From positions 186,001 to 250,000 of the forward strand of contig CAKREB010000001.1 of assembly GCA_934317005.1 (NCBI GenBank): 64,000 bases of DNA, given 5' to 3'. The translations under genes were made by a program, and so were the position numbers. Numbering within the stretch: the first letter of the stretch is position 1; each line of letters begins with the position of its first letter. This document shows, in pieces, positions 1 through 8,471 of this stretch. Below the pieces are notes generated by a model. That model searched no databases and was not told where the DNA came from. It saw only the letters and a program-made list of their open reading frames with translations. The stretch comes from an uncultured Lachnospiraceae bacterium (GTDB taxonomy: Bacteria; Bacillota; Clostridia; Lachnospirales; Lachnospiraceae).

Positions 1-310
1 CTGAAACTCTCTTTTTTACACTTTCACGTAATTCGACTTTACATGGGTCCGGTTCATGATATTTTGCAATGTTGTTTCGCGCCATAGCACAGACAGGTGG
101 TTCAGGCTTGTCTGTCTTTGGTATGAGATCTTCCTCACCCTCCTGCACATACACGCCATTAATCTGAAGTTTTTTTAAAGAATCGATCAGATAAGCGTTG
201 AGCGGAGTGCCACGTGCGATTAAGACACGATCCATGCGGTCTTTAATATTTTGACTGATGATCATTCCTTTTTCTAAAGAACAAGTTCTTACAAAGTAGC
301 GAGTTATCAT
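1..310 (-). CDS. HD-GYP-type signalling protein, N-terminal part (cut by window edge)
   Basis: This minus-strand reading frame runs open to the window edge, so only about 103 N-terminal residues are visible. The start at 310 is chosen because an AAAGGGGG ribosome site lies six bases upstream; an ATG at 316 would overlap that site. The protein begins MITRYFVRTCSLEKGM and continues with a small beta-rich segment (RVLIARGTPLNAYLIDSL, then INGVYV). The same pattern opens the degenerate HD-GYP protein at 62162, and it is typical of the domain that precedes HD-GYP c-di-GMP phosphodiesterase domains. The catalytic part is outside the window, so activity cannot be judged. The family call is an inference from the N-terminus only. 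Confidence 0.55.
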   Translation of the reverse strand, partial: MITRYFVRTCSLEKGMIISQNIKDRMDRVLIARGTPLNAYLIDSLKKLQINGVYVQEGEEDLIPKTDKPEPPVCAMARNNIAKYHEPDPCKVELRESVKKRVS

Positions 311-384
311 AGTCATCCCCCTTTCTACCCTTTTATCATACCATATATATCGTAATAAAAATGATAAAATGTTACAAAATGCGT

Positions 385-433
385 GAAAAAAGAAGATTTC
401 CTTCTATATTGTCAGAAAAAAATCTTCTTTTTG
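385..433 (-). terminator. Intrinsic terminator after the DJ-1 gene
   Basis: A stem of about 12 bp (AAAAAGAAGATTT pairing with AAATCTTCTTTTT) has a loop of about 17 bases and A/T runs on both sides, so it could stop transcription from either direction. It lies just past the stop of the DJ-1 gene on the minus strand. Confidence 0.75.
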
Positions 434-454
434 GGGATCAATATCGTGCTTTAC

Positions 455-1018
455 CTACATATCATATGTATCATTGTAAATGATCTTTTCTAAAATGGTA
501 TCGGCAGTCTTTTTGTCTGTGAAACGTTCGATGATTGCGGCTGCAAACTCAATCGTTGTGCCGGCACCGCGCGAGGTGGTGAAAATATCGTCAACAACCA
601 CAGGTTTCTTTACATAAGTTGCATCTTCTAATGTGGTTGCAAAGTCAGGATAGCAGGTTGCCTGATGTCCGTGATACAGACCAAGACGATCGTAGATGGT
701 CGGAGCAGCGCAGATGGCAGAAAGCCATTTTCCCTGTGTAGCGAACTCTTTAATCTTATCTGTCAGGGCATCGCATGCCAGAAGATTTGGAGTGCCCGGA
801 ATACCACCCGGTAAAATGATCATCTGTGCGCTGTCAAAATCAGCATCCTTTAACAGAACATCTGCCTGAATAGTTACATTATGTGAACTTGTTACAGCTA
901 AGGAATCTGTAATAGAAACCATGTCAATGCTGATCTTGCTGCGGCGAAGCAGATCAACAACCGTAAGCATTTCTACCTCTTCATATCCCGGTGCTAAAAA
1001 AATAAGTGCCTGTGCCAT
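455..1018 (-). CDS. DJ-1/PfpI family protein
   Basis: This is a 187-residue single-domain protein of the DJ-1/ThiJ/PfpI superfamily. It shows the family's order of motifs: APGYEEVE near residue 10 with the conserved acidic residue, ILPGGIPGT near 68, the nucleophile elbow AICAAPT with its cysteine near residue 102, and TSRGAGT near 150. Relatives act as protein or methylglyoxal deglycases, chaperones or oxidative stress sensors, and which of these applies here cannot be read from sequence. Length and start are normal for the DJ-1 subgroup, and a GGAGGAT-like ribosome site precedes the ATG. It appears to be a single-gene unit ending at the terminator at 385-433. Confidence 0.9.
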   Translation of the reverse strand: MAQALIFLAPGYEEVEMLTVVDLLRRSKISIDMVSITDSLAVTSSHNVTIQADVLLKDADFDSAQMIILPGGIPGTPNLLACDALTDKIKEFATQGKWLSAICAAPTIYDRLGLYHGHQATCYPDFATTLEDATYVKKPVVVDDIFTTSRGAGTTIEFAAAIIERFTDKKTADTILEKIIYNDTYDM

Positions 1019-1085
1019 GTTTTGAATCCTCCAATCTAAGATAATAGCTCTTTTTGGCTATCATTCTATCGCTTTTTTGCGGACT

Positions 1086-1110
1086 GGTCAATGCTTTGGA
1101 AGCATTGACC
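1086..1110. repeat. Perfect 11-bp hairpin upstream of the 1231 gene
   Basis: GGTCAATGCTT and AAGCATTGACC form a perfect stem around the three-base loop TGG. No T-run follows on either strand, so it is not a standard terminator. It lies between the divergent DJ-1 and 1231 genes and could be an operator or a leader structure. Confidence 0.6.
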
Positions 1111-1230
1111 ATGGGTGGCTGGAGGAAATCTTATGAATATGCTATACTGATAACCAAGTTGAGCAGACCGGGTGCAGATGAACCTGACGTAAAGGGTTTG
1201 TATCGTTATCAACAGAAAGAAGGAAAAAAG

Positions 1231-1686
1231 ATGTATCATACAGTAGATGAATTAGAAACATTTGACTTTTCGCAGGCACAGATATTTGAAATACGCGAGT
1301 ATCGTGACCAGATTATTTTTGAATTGGGCTATGTGACGATTCATGGCACGAACAGTTGTAACAGAGATATTCGCGATATGGGAACAAATGCATTGCAGCT
1401 AAAGCTGACGGGAGTAGGTGAAAGGACATTGACATTGGAGGGCTATCGTTTGTTTGATGCAGACGGTAATCCAAAGGGTGGCTGCGAAGACGAGGTGATC
1501 GCAGAGGAAAATCTAAAGAAAGCATATCAGAATCTGCAGGAGAGCACTATTTATAGTTTAGAAAAGAAGGATGGAGTATATTCTTTCTATCTTGATACGG
1601 AAGAGAGAACATATTCCTTTGTGATCAAAGCAGAACATGACGCGCAGGAATGGGAGCGTTTTATGAATAAGACACCAACGTATTAG
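1231..1686 (+). CDS. Uncharacterised small protein (152 aa)
   Basis: I do not recognise this family. The start at 1231 is chosen over upstream in-frame codons because GAAAGAAGGA sits at the right distance. The product is soluble and acidic with no membrane segment: MYHTVDELETFDF opens it, and a beta-rich core with alternating hydrophobic residues follows (for example IIFELGYVTIHG and LQLKLTGVGERTLTLEGYRLF). The C-terminal part reads YSFYLDTEERTYSFVIKAEHDAQEW. It has its own upstream region containing the hairpin at 1086-1110 and no visible operon partner. Function is unknown. Confidence 0.65.
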   Translation: MYHTVDELETFDFSQAQIFEIREYRDQIIFELGYVTIHGTNSCNRDIRDMGTNALQLKLTGVGERTLTLEGYRLFDADGNPKGGCEDEVIAEENLKKAYQNLQESTIYSLEKKDGVYSFYLDTEERTYSFVIKAEHDAQEWERFMNKTPTY

Positions 1687-1706
1687 GAGAAGCTTTGCTG
1701 CCTTTG

Positions 1707-1751
1707 TTTTGTGCAATTGGATGAAGCCGGCCATATAAAGAAAGTACCTTT
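1707..1751. repeat. Dispersed repeat segment related to the 18.1-18.8 kb palindrome
   Basis: TTTTGTGCAATT followed by TATAAAGAAAGTACCTTT matches the outer part of the right arm of the large palindrome (18705-18750, TTTTGTGCAATTTG and TATAAAGAAAGTCCCTTT), with one small insertion. It lies in the non-coding stretch between the 1231 gene and tRNA-Pro. The match was made by eye. Confidence 0.45.
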
Positions 1752-1773
1752 CGCCGCGCTATTCCTATAAAAC

Positions 1774-1821
1774 AAAAGAAAAAATCCCAAAGCCAAATGG
1801 AATACATCTGACTTTGGGATT
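1774..1821 (-). terminator. Intrinsic terminator of tRNA-Pro
   Basis: On the minus strand AATCCCAAAG pairs with CTTTGGGATT, followed by TTTTTCTTTTG. It lies about 45 bases past the 3' end of the tRNA. Confidence 0.8.
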
Positions 1822-1866
1822 CGCCCCTGCCAAGGTTTTGTGACCACGTCTTATGAAACCTTGAAA

Positions 1867-1940
1867 TCGGCGTGACAAGATTCGAACTTGCGGCCTCGTC
1901 GTCCCGAACGACGCGCTCTACCAAACTGAGCCACACGCCG
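1867..1940 (-). tRNA. tRNA-Pro (anticodon CGG)
   Basis: The minus strand folds into a full cloverleaf: acceptor CGGCGTG/CACGCCG, D arm GCTC/GAGC, anticodon stem CGTCG/CGACG with loop TTCGGGA, five-base variable loop, and T arm GCAAG-TTCGAAT-CTTGT. The anticodon CGG reads the proline codon CCG, and G at position 37 is usual for proline tRNAs. The discriminator base is A. The CCA end is not encoded and must be added after transcription. A terminator follows at 1774-1821. A possible promoter lies upstream on the minus strand (TTGAAT, 17 bases, TAGCAT). Confidence 0.95.
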
Positions 1941-2040
1941 ACGTGCATCTATTATGCTATCACTGTCTGGCAAAAAATTCAATAGGCAAGTTGAAAAAAA
2001 TGAGTAGAGATTATCGTTTGACAGAAATAAAGTCATACAG

Positions 2041-2266
2041 ATATATGCTTTCTACGACATGTGTGCTGAAAAAGGTCTGATCATATGGCAGGATCTGAGG
2101 TATGCGTGTGGATTATATTAAACTGTTTGAAGATGTTTTGCCGAAGGCCGTAGAGGAAGCAGATGGAGAAACATTTTACTGGAGATCTTCGCCTTCTTCC
2201 GATGGATGCTTTGCGGATGCAGAGGATATGAAAAAACGACTTCAGTTGATTTCATTAAAAGCTTAG
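2041..2266 (+). pseudogene. Remnant of a GH2 beta-mannosidase
   Basis: Two frames carry pieces of one glycoside hydrolase family 2 mannosidase. Codons from 2050 read FYDMCAEKGLIIWQDL and then a stop; this matches the family's conserved FYDLCDE-GI-VWQDF strand. From 2102, shifted by one base, an open stretch reads YIKLFEDVLPKAVEEADGE followed by FYWRSSPSSDG; this matches the family's YWPSSPSSGG active-site region. About 54 residues remain and end at TAG 2264-2266. The rest of the roughly 800-residue enzyme is missing. No ribosome site precedes it. It is a dead fragment that overlaps the upstream region of the GGDEF gene. Confidence 0.7.
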
Positions 2267-2276
2267 AGAGTCAAAG

Positions 2277-2303
2277 AAAAGTAACATTTTTCAATGCCGT
2301 CAT
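2277..2303 (+). promoter_or_regulatory. Possible sigma-28 (FliA/SigD-type) promoter of the GGDEF gene
   Basis: AAAA, 15 bases, GCCGTCAT resembles the sigma-28 consensus TAAA-N15-GCCGATAT at nine of twelve positions. It overlaps a weaker sigma-A style -10 (TATACT, 2303-2308). It is weaker than the sites at 13156 and 24602. Confidence 0.35.
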
Positions 2304-2317
2304 ATACTAAAGATGTG

Positions 2318-2346
2318 ACATAGTGCCGGTGGGGGAGGCACTATGT
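2318..2346 (+). promoter_or_regulatory. Leader hairpin before the GGDEF gene
   Basis: ACATAGTGCC and GGCACTATGT form a perfect 10-bp stem with a G-rich nine-base loop (GGTGGGGGA). It falls in the expected 5' untranslated leader, 19 bases before the ribosome site. No T-run follows, so it is not a terminator. It could stabilise the transcript or bind a regulator. Confidence 0.55.
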
Positions 2347-2380
2347 TTAGAAAGTGGCATTGGAAAGGAGGGATAAAGTG

Positions 2381-4093
2381 ATGGAGCAATATAAGTACAT
2401 TGCTGAAATTAATTTAGCGTTGCTTGGAATGTCGCTGTTGATCACTGCCGTACTGATCATATGTAAATATGGTTTTTTTCAAGCGGGAAATGAGCTGGAA
2501 ACAAAGTATCTAAAGTCAGCACTTTGGACAAAGGTTTGTTCGGATGTTGCGCTTGGATTAGCATTTGTGTTTCCTGATATGGAAGATGTAGTCTGGTTTG
2601 GCAGTATTTTAGGGTGTGTGGCATATCTTTTGGACTTTTTGTTTGCTGTACTGGTCATCTTCTATATGATCTATTGTGTGGAAGACCAGACAAAGGTAAC
2701 GGGCAGAAAAATACTGATCCTTCTGACAGGCGGGGTGACTTTGATAAACACAGTGCTGGCTGTATGTTCCATCTGGACGGGGTGGCTCTATCGTATCGTG
2801 GATGGACAGTATGTCAGAGGCTCTCTTTATGGGATATGTATCTTTTTAAATGCTGTGATCACCCTTTTACTTTGCATTCTTTGTATCAGATATAAGTCAA
2901 AAATCTGGGCGGGAGATTTTTTTACGGGAATGAGTTGCGGCTTTTTCTCCCTGTTTGCAACGGTTTTAGACGGACATCAGGGTGTATACTTTTTGGGCGC
3001 AGCACAGACAATCTGCCTGCTGATGCTATATATTCTTCCGCATTTTCAACAGATACAGGGACTGCGTGAGCGTGCGGCACAGCAGAAGATGGAAATGAAG
3101 CTTGCGGTAAAGCGCAAGGAACAGGAAGCAAAAGAAAAGTATCTGGAACAGCTTGAGCAGGCAAATGAAGAGTTAAAGATTATTTCTGCCTTAAGTAAGG
3201 ATTATGCGTCTATTTATTATGTGGATTATATAAATGACACATACGTGGTGCAGCGTATGACCGGACGTTTACGTGAAGAAGTAGCTGCGATGGCAAAAAA
3301 ATCTAACAAATATTCTGCAGCAATGCACCAGTACGTTGAGATGTTTGTGTATGAGGGAGATAAAAAGGATGTAGAGGAGCAGCTTGCAAAGGAAAATGTT
3401 TTGAAGCGGTTAAGGGAAGAGGCAGAATTTACAATCCGTTATCAGGTAAAGCCGAATCCACAGGGACAGGACTTCTTTGAAATGCATTTTGTGGATGTGA
3501 GCGAGTCAGAAAATGAGTGCAGGGTCGTGGTGGGATTCCGTTGTGTAGATGAGATCGCACACAAGGAGATTGCGTACCGCCGCAAAATCGAGCAGGCAAT
3601 GCATGATGGTCTTACTGATGTAAAGAACAGACTTGCCTATCAGCAGGCAGAACTAAACATTAACAAGGCAATTTCGGATGGAAATTCTGACTATGGCGTG
3701 GTTGTGTTTGACGTGAATGGTCTGAAGTTTGTCAATGATCATTTTGGACATGAAGCGGGAGATATGCTGTTAAAGGATGTATGTCAAGGCATCTGTGAGG
3801 TGTTTGTACACAGTCCGATCTATAGAATTGGCGGCGATGAGTTTGTAGCGGTAGTACGCAATGCTTCTTCCGTGAAGATAGAAACGTACTTTACAGAGTT
3901 AGAGGAGAGGCTGCGAAGGAAGAATGCAGAGGGTGTACGGAAATATCAGATATCGGTTGCGTGGGGATATGCAGCATTTTGTATGGATTCTGTGAAGGAG
4001 TGGTCGGATCTGTTTAATCTTGCAGATGAACGGATGTACCGTCGGAAGGAGGAGCTTAAGAAGCTGCCGGAAAATGCGTGGATGATCCGATGA
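2381..4093 (+). CDS. Membrane-bound diguanylate cyclase (GGDEF)
   Basis: This is a 570-residue enzyme predicted to make cyclic di-GMP from GTP at the inner face of the membrane. Residues about 10-230 hold six or seven hydrophobic helices. A coiled coil follows (about 230-272), then a PAS-like segment (about 275-395) and a GGDEF domain (about 400-560). The signature GGDEF is intact at about residue 484, with DGLTDVKNR and NDHFGHEAGD before it. The inhibitory RxxD site is absent, because the residues in those places are F and S, so product inhibition through that site is not expected. The start at 2381 follows GGAAAGGAGGG by eight bases. It is a single gene with a hairpin and a possible sigma-28 promoter upstream. 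Confidence 0.93.
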   Translation: MEQYKYIAEINLALLGMSLLITAVLIICKYGFFQAGNELETKYLKSALWTKVCSDVALGLAFVFPDMEDVVWFGSILGCVAYLLDFLFAVLVIFYMIYCVEDQTKVTGRKILILLTGGVTLINTVLAVCSIWTGWLYRIVDGQYVRGSLYGICIFLNAVITLLLCILCIRYKSKIWAGDFFTGMSCGFFSLFATVLDGHQGVYFLGAAQTICLLMLYILPHFQQIQGLRERAAQQKMEMKLAVKRKEQEAKEKYLEQLEQANEELKIISALSKDYASIYYVDYINDTYVVQRMTGRLREEVAAMAKKSNKYSAAMHQYVEMFVYEGDKKDVEEQLAKENVLKRLREEAEFTIRYQVKPNPQGQDFFEMHFVDVSESENECRVVVGFRCVDEIAHKEIAYRRKIEQAMHDGLTDVKNRLAYQQAELNINKAISDGNSDYGVVVFDVNGLKFVNDHFGHEAGDMLLKDVCQGICEVFVHSPIYRIGGDEFVAVVRNASSVKIETYFTELEERLRRKNAEGVRKYQISVAWGYAAFCMDSVKEWSDLFNLADERMYRRKEELKKLPENAWMIR

Positions 4094-4155
4094 AAAAGGA
4101 GGTTGATTATTTTCTATCTATATCAAAATGTTATGGATGGAATCAGAATAATTGA

Positions 4156-4185
4156 TTAAACAGATGATAAAAAGTGTGCTATGAT
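4156..4185 (+). promoter_or_regulatory. Probable promoter of phosphoketolase
   Basis: TTAAAC and TATGAT are separated by 18 bases, and the AGGAGG ribosome site and ATG lie about 40 bases downstream. Confidence 0.5.
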
Positions 4186-4228
4186 GTATCTGTTAAAAAA
4201 GTTAGTATAAACTATTAGGAGGTCACAT

Positions 4229-6613
4229 ATGTCAGAGAATACTTGTCTTGAAAAACAGCCATTATCTCAGGAAATGCTCGATAAAATGGACGCATATTGG
4301 CGTGCAGCAAACTATTTATCAGCAGGTCAGCTTTATCTTTTAGATAATCCGCTTTTAAAGAAGCCGTTGACCATGGATAATATCAAAAAGAAAATCGTAG
4401 GTCACTGGGGAACAGTACCTGGTCAGAACTTTGTATATGTTCATTGTAACCGTGTGATCAAGCGTTATGACTTGGATATGATCCTGTTATCAGGTCCGGG
4501 ACATGGCGGAAACTTTATGATTGCAAATACTTATCTGGAAGGCTCTTACAGCGAGATTTATCCAAACATCAGTCAGGATGAAGAGGGTATGCAGAAGATG
4601 TTTAAGCAGTTCTCATTCCCTTGCGGAGTTCCAAGTCACTGTGCACCGGAAACACCGGGTTCTATCAACGAAGGTGGTGAGCTTGGTTATTCTATCGCAC
4701 ATGCATTTGGTGCTGTATTTGATAATCCGGATCTGATCGCAACGGTTATCGTTGGTGATGGTGAGGCTGAGACAGGTCCTTTGGCTACTTCTTGGCAGTC
4801 AAATAAATTCTTAAATCCAATTACGGATGGTGCAGTTTTACCTGTATTAAACCTGAACGGATATAAAATCAGTAACCCAACAATCTTTTCACGTATTCCT
4901 CATGAGGAGATTGAAAGCTTCTTCGTAGGCTGTGGCTGGGAGCCAATCTTCGTAGAGGGCGATGATCCGATGACTATGCATAAGTTAATGGCAGAGGCTA
5001 TGGATCAGGCTATCGAAAAGATTAAGGCAATTCAGAAAAATGCACGTGAGAACAATGATCCGGAGCGTCCAAAGTGGCCAATGATCGTTCTTCGTACGCC
5101 AAAGGGCTGGACAGGTCCAAAGGTTGTTGACGGACAGCAGATCGAAGGCTCATTCCGTGCGCATCAGGTACCGATCACAATGGAAAATCCTGAGGAACAT
5201 CTTCCATTGTTAAAGGAATGGTTAGAAAGCTATCATCCTGAGGAACTCTTCGACGAGAAGGGATGTCTGATTCCAGAGCTTGCAGAGCTCGCACCAAAGG
5301 GAGATGCACGTATGGGTGCTAACCCTCATGCAAATGGTGGTCTTTTGATGAAGGATTTAAGACTTCCTGATTTCCGTGAGTATGGTATCGAAGTAGATCC
5401 CGGAAAGACAAAAGCACAGGATATGATCGAGCTTGGTGGATATATCCGTGACATTTTCAAGTTAAATGAAGAGAGCAAGAACTTCCGTATCTTTGGACCG
5501 GACGAGAGTATGTCAAACCGTCTGTACAAGGTATTTGAAGCAGAAAACAGAGATTGGAATGCAGAGCTTCTTGATACAGATGATTGCCTTTCAAGAGGTG
5601 GTCGTATCATGGATGGTATGTTAAGTGAGCATATGTGCGAAGGATGGTTAGAGGGATATCTTTTAACAGGTCGTCATGGTTTCTTCGCAAGCTACGAAGC
5701 ATTCATCAGAGTTGTAGATTCTATGGCTGCACAGCATGCAAAATGGCTGAAGGTTTGTAATCAGTTGACATGGAGACGTCCAATCGCATCCTTGAACTTT
5801 ATCCTTACATCCAATGTATGGCAGCAGGATCACAACGGATTTACACATCAGGATCCTGGTTTCTTAGATCATATTGCAAACAAGAAAGCAGACGTTGTCC
5901 GTATGTATCTCCCACCAGATACAAACTGCTTACTTTCCTGCTTCGATCACTGTGTAAAGAGCAAGAACTATGTCAATGCAATTGTTGCTTCTAAGCATCC
6001 AAGCTATCAGTGGTTAAGCATGGAACAGGCTGTTAAGCACTGCACACAGGGTGTAGGCATCTGGGAATGGGCAAGTAATGATTGTGGCGAAGAGCCTGAT
6101 ATCGTTATGGCTTGCTGTGGTGATACACCAACACTTGAAACAATGGCAGCAGTTACAATTTTACGTGATGAGCTTCCAGAGTTAAAGATCCGTGTTGTCA
6201 ATGTAGTTGACTTGTTCAAGTTAGAGTCAAATCACAAGCATCCTCATGGATTAAGTGATACAGAGTACAATGCAATCTTTACAACAGATAAGCCGGTTAT
6301 CTTTGCATTCCACGGATATCCAACACTGATTCATGAGTTGACATATCGTCGTGACAATCAGAATGTATCTGTTCATGGATATCAGGAGGAAGGTACGATC
6401 ACAACTCCATTTGATATGAGAGTGCAGAATGAGATTGACCGTTTCAACCTTGTAAAAGATGCAATCATGCACTTACCACAGTTAGGCAACCGTGGTTCTT
6501 ACCTTGTTCAGAAGATGAACGATAAGCTTGTTGAGCATAAGCAGTACATCGCTGAGTACGGACAGGATCTGGAAGAGATCCGCGACTGGGAATGGCATAC
6601 ACCAGAGAAATAA
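4229..6613 (+). CDS. xfp: Xylulose-5-phosphate/fructose-6-phosphate phosphoketolase
   Basis: This thiamine-diphosphate enzyme splits xylulose-5-phosphate or fructose-6-phosphate with phosphate into acetyl phosphate and a smaller sugar phosphate, so it links pentose use to acetate and ATP. The 794-residue length fits the family. It has GPGHGG near residue 91, the ThDP site VGDGEAETGPLATSW near 175, the SRGGRIMDGMLSEH block near 455, and QDHNGFTHQDPG near 535. AGGAGGTCACAT precedes the ATG. Codon use favours common codons, which suits a highly expressed enzyme. It stands alone, with its own promoter and a strong terminator at 6681. Confidence 0.97.
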   Translation: MSENTCLEKQPLSQEMLDKMDAYWRAANYLSAGQLYLLDNPLLKKPLTMDNIKKKIVGHWGTVPGQNFVYVHCNRVIKRYDLDMILLSGPGHGGNFMIANTYLEGSYSEIYPNISQDEEGMQKMFKQFSFPCGVPSHCAPETPGSINEGGELGYSIAHAFGAVFDNPDLIATVIVGDGEAETGPLATSWQSNKFLNPITDGAVLPVLNLNGYKISNPTIFSRIPHEEIESFFVGCGWEPIFVEGDDPMTMHKLMAEAMDQAIEKIKAIQKNARENNDPERPKWPMIVLRTPKGWTGPKVVDGQQIEGSFRAHQVPITMENPEEHLPLLKEWLESYHPEELFDEKGCLIPELAELAPKGDARMGANPHANGGLLMKDLRLPDFREYGIEVDPGKTKAQDMIELGGYIRDIFKLNEESKNFRIFGPDESMSNRLYKVFEAENRDWNAELLDTDDCLSRGGRIMDGMLSEHMCEGWLEGYLLTGRHGFFASYEAFIRVVDSMAAQHAKWLKVCNQLTWRRPIASLNFILTSNVWQQDHNGFTHQDPGFLDHIANKKADVVRMYLPPDTNCLLSCFDHCVKSKNYVNAIVASKHPSYQWLSMEQAVKHCTQGVGIWEWASNDCGEEPDIVMACCGDTPTLETMAAVTILRDELPELKIRVVNVVDLFKLESNHKHPHGLSDTEYNAIFTTDKPVIFAFHGYPTLIHELTYRRDNQNVSVHGYQEEGTITTPFDMRVQNEIDRFNLVKDAIMHLPQLGNRGSYLVQKMNDKLVEHKQYIAEYGQDLEEIRDWEWHTPEK

Positions 6614-6680
6614 ATTGTTGACGCATAGTGATATGTGATTATGACAAATGCCAATAGATGGGAATAAATGGAACATAGAG

Positions 6681-6726
6681 AAAGCCCCTGCAGGGCGAAG
6701 GAAACTTCGCTTTGCAGGGGCTTTTG
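6681..6726 (+). terminator. Intrinsic terminator of xfp
   Basis: AAGCCCCTGCAGGGCGAAG pairs with CTTCGCTTTGCAGGGGCTT around a GAAA loop and is followed by a short T-run. The stem is long and G+C rich. Confidence 0.9.
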
Positions 6727-7009
6727 GCGTGATATTTTAGGAAATTGCTTAACAGCAGTGGTTTTGTTATGTGGATGACAAAATAGGATGACAAAGCTTT
6801 GGAATGATGATATTATAGTAAGAACTAATATGACATAATATATAAGCGCTAAATAGGGCTATTGGGTGACGAATAGAACGAAAGAAGGGAGGTTGGAGGT
6901 CAAAAGAATTAAAAAAGGATAGTAGCTGATATAGTTTTATTAATAGAGAGAGGAATCTGTAATGGATTAAGCAGGTACTTTTTCTATGGAAGAAATGGGA
7001 GGAAAGCGA
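6727..7009 (+). other. Non-coding region before the secreted Fn3 protein
   Basis: This stretch is A+T rich and holds no convincing gene. It should contain the promoter of the 7010 gene. The purine-rich GAAGGGAGGTTGGAGG near 6884-6899 looks like a ribosome site, but no good reading frame follows it. I see no riboswitch that I can name. Confidence 0.4.
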
Positions 7010-8371
7010 ATGAAGCAGATTAGTAAGAAAATGGTGACATGTGCATTGATCATGGCTTTGGGATGCTCATTGATACCGGTATCCCTGGTTTCAGCATCAA
7101 AGGGAACACATGATGGTTCTAATATTGAACTGAATGATCCTGAAAAAGATTCCTGGAACAGTATTTATAATACCTGGGATAATGAATTTTCTAAAGTGTC
7201 AGGGGTTAGCTATGACAAAAAGACAAATACGCTCACATTGAGCAAGTATGTCAATGCGAATGCAGAACTGCGGATCAATGAAATGGGAGATGATTTTAAA
7301 ATCAAAGTTTCCGGAGCGAATGAGCTTAAGTCTATTAATGCAGAGGGTGATGTCTGGGGTTGTAGTCTGGAAGTATCAGGAAGAGGAACTCTGACAGTCA
7401 ACAAGAATCGCAAAGCAGAAAATGCTATACATGTATATGGAAAATGTATTTCCAACATGTTAAAGGTGAAAGAGGGGGTTACTCTTACAGCATATAAGAG
7501 AAATGACGATACTCCATCCATTTATGTAGAGGGAAAAAATAGAAATAGTATTTCTATCTTTGGTGTTTCCGGTTCGGCATATGCGGCAGAAGGTCCTTAT
7601 CAGCAGCATGAAAATGTTCCGGTAGTGACTCTGGCAACCTGTATGGAAAGCACATATACTGATTTTGATGGAGACACGGCGCAATATGCAGTGGTAAAAA
7701 GTGGTGATGGTTATGATCTTTTCCGTAAGACACAGGAAACAGTGCAGGGATACCCTATTTACGAAAATGCATATATATGGCGTGAGTCTTCAGAAATTGC
7801 AGGTGTTGTAAATGAGGATGCAGTGATTGAAGCAGTTTTGCTGGATTATAACCAAAGGGATGCGGATCTTTTTGCAAAGGCAGGAGATAGTGGTTATGAT
7901 GGGTTGTACTATAATTGGGACAGTAATTATTTTGCATATTGTAAATTGACAGAACTTCCTAATTCTGGTGTCTATTTTGCTAGTGATTTGGAACAGATAG
8001 AGAATCCGGATGTACTGCCGGGCGGATGGGAGTTCAAGGTAGTAGGAGATAATTATGTTACCCAATACTGGGGTGATCTGACTATGCTTGGCAAAGCTTC
8101 CATTTCTAAAAAGACAGCGAAAAAGGGCGGCCTTACAGTTAAGTGGGGAATCGTAGCAGGAGCACAGGGTTATCAGGTGCGTTACTCTGCAAGTCAAAAG
8201 ATGACAGATGCATGGTATCAGGATCTTTCTTCTTCTAAAAAGTCTGTTACCATTGGAAACCTGAAGTCTAAGACAACGATATATGTTCAGGTACGTGCAG
8301 TATCAACAGATGCTAGAGGTGGAAAGCTTTATGGTGGCTGGTCGACAACGGTTAATATAAAAATAAAATAG
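7010..8371 (+). CDS. Secreted protein with C-terminal fibronectin type III-like domain
   Basis: This is a 453-residue exported protein. MKQISKKMVTCALIMALGCS and the next dozen residues form a classic signal peptide ending near VSA-S, with no lipobox. Residues about 40-200 are beta-rich and resemble the carbohydrate-binding or adhesin-like repeats of gut Firmicutes surface proteins. The last 90 residues (from GKASISKKTAKKGGLTVKW to VNIKIK) match the Fn3-like module common in Lachnospiraceae surface proteins (VAGAQGYQVRYSAS, TTIYVQVRAVS). The start at 7010 follows GGGAGGA. No sortase signal is visible at the end. The ligand is unknown. It is a single gene with a terminator at 8394. Confidence 0.75.
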   Translation: MKQISKKMVTCALIMALGCSLIPVSLVSASKGTHDGSNIELNDPEKDSWNSIYNTWDNEFSKVSGVSYDKKTNTLTLSKYVNANAELRINEMGDDFKIKVSGANELKSINAEGDVWGCSLEVSGRGTLTVNKNRKAENAIHVYGKCISNMLKVKEGVTLTAYKRNDDTPSIYVEGKNRNSISIFGVSGSAYAAEGPYQQHENVPVVTLATCMESTYTDFDGDTAQYAVVKSGDGYDLFRKTQETVQGYPIYENAYIWRESSEIAGVVNEDAVIEAVLLDYNQRDADLFAKAGDSGYDGLYYNWDSNYFAYCKLTELPNSGVYFASDLEQIENPDVLPGGWEFKVVGDNYVTQYWGDLTMLGKASISKKTAKKGGLTVKWGIVAGAQGYQVRYSASQKMTDAWYQDLSSSKKSVTIGNLKSKTTIYVQVRAVSTDARGGKLYGGWSTTVNIKIK

Positions 8372-8393
8372 GAATTAGCAGGATGAAGATATT

Positions 8394-8426
8394 GGTGGCT
8401 GTTGCAGAATGCGGCAGCCACTTTTA
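8394..8426 (+). terminator. Intrinsic terminator of the secreted Fn3 gene
   Basis: GTGGCTG and CAGCCAC form the stem, followed by TTTTAT. It lies 22 bases past the stop codon. Confidence 0.75.
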
Positions 8427-8471
8427 TATGTTAATAGGAAATATTTGTTTGTGATATTCCTGTTATCTGGA

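Noticed and set aside
1131..1148. TATACT as a promoter -10 for the 1231 gene
   Set aside because: The only good -35-like element (TTGACC at 1105) is 32 bases away and lies in the hairpin.
2354..2380. Longer GGDEF protein from GTG 2354
   Set aside because: The strong GGAAAGGAGGG site lies inside this extension and directs the start at 2381.
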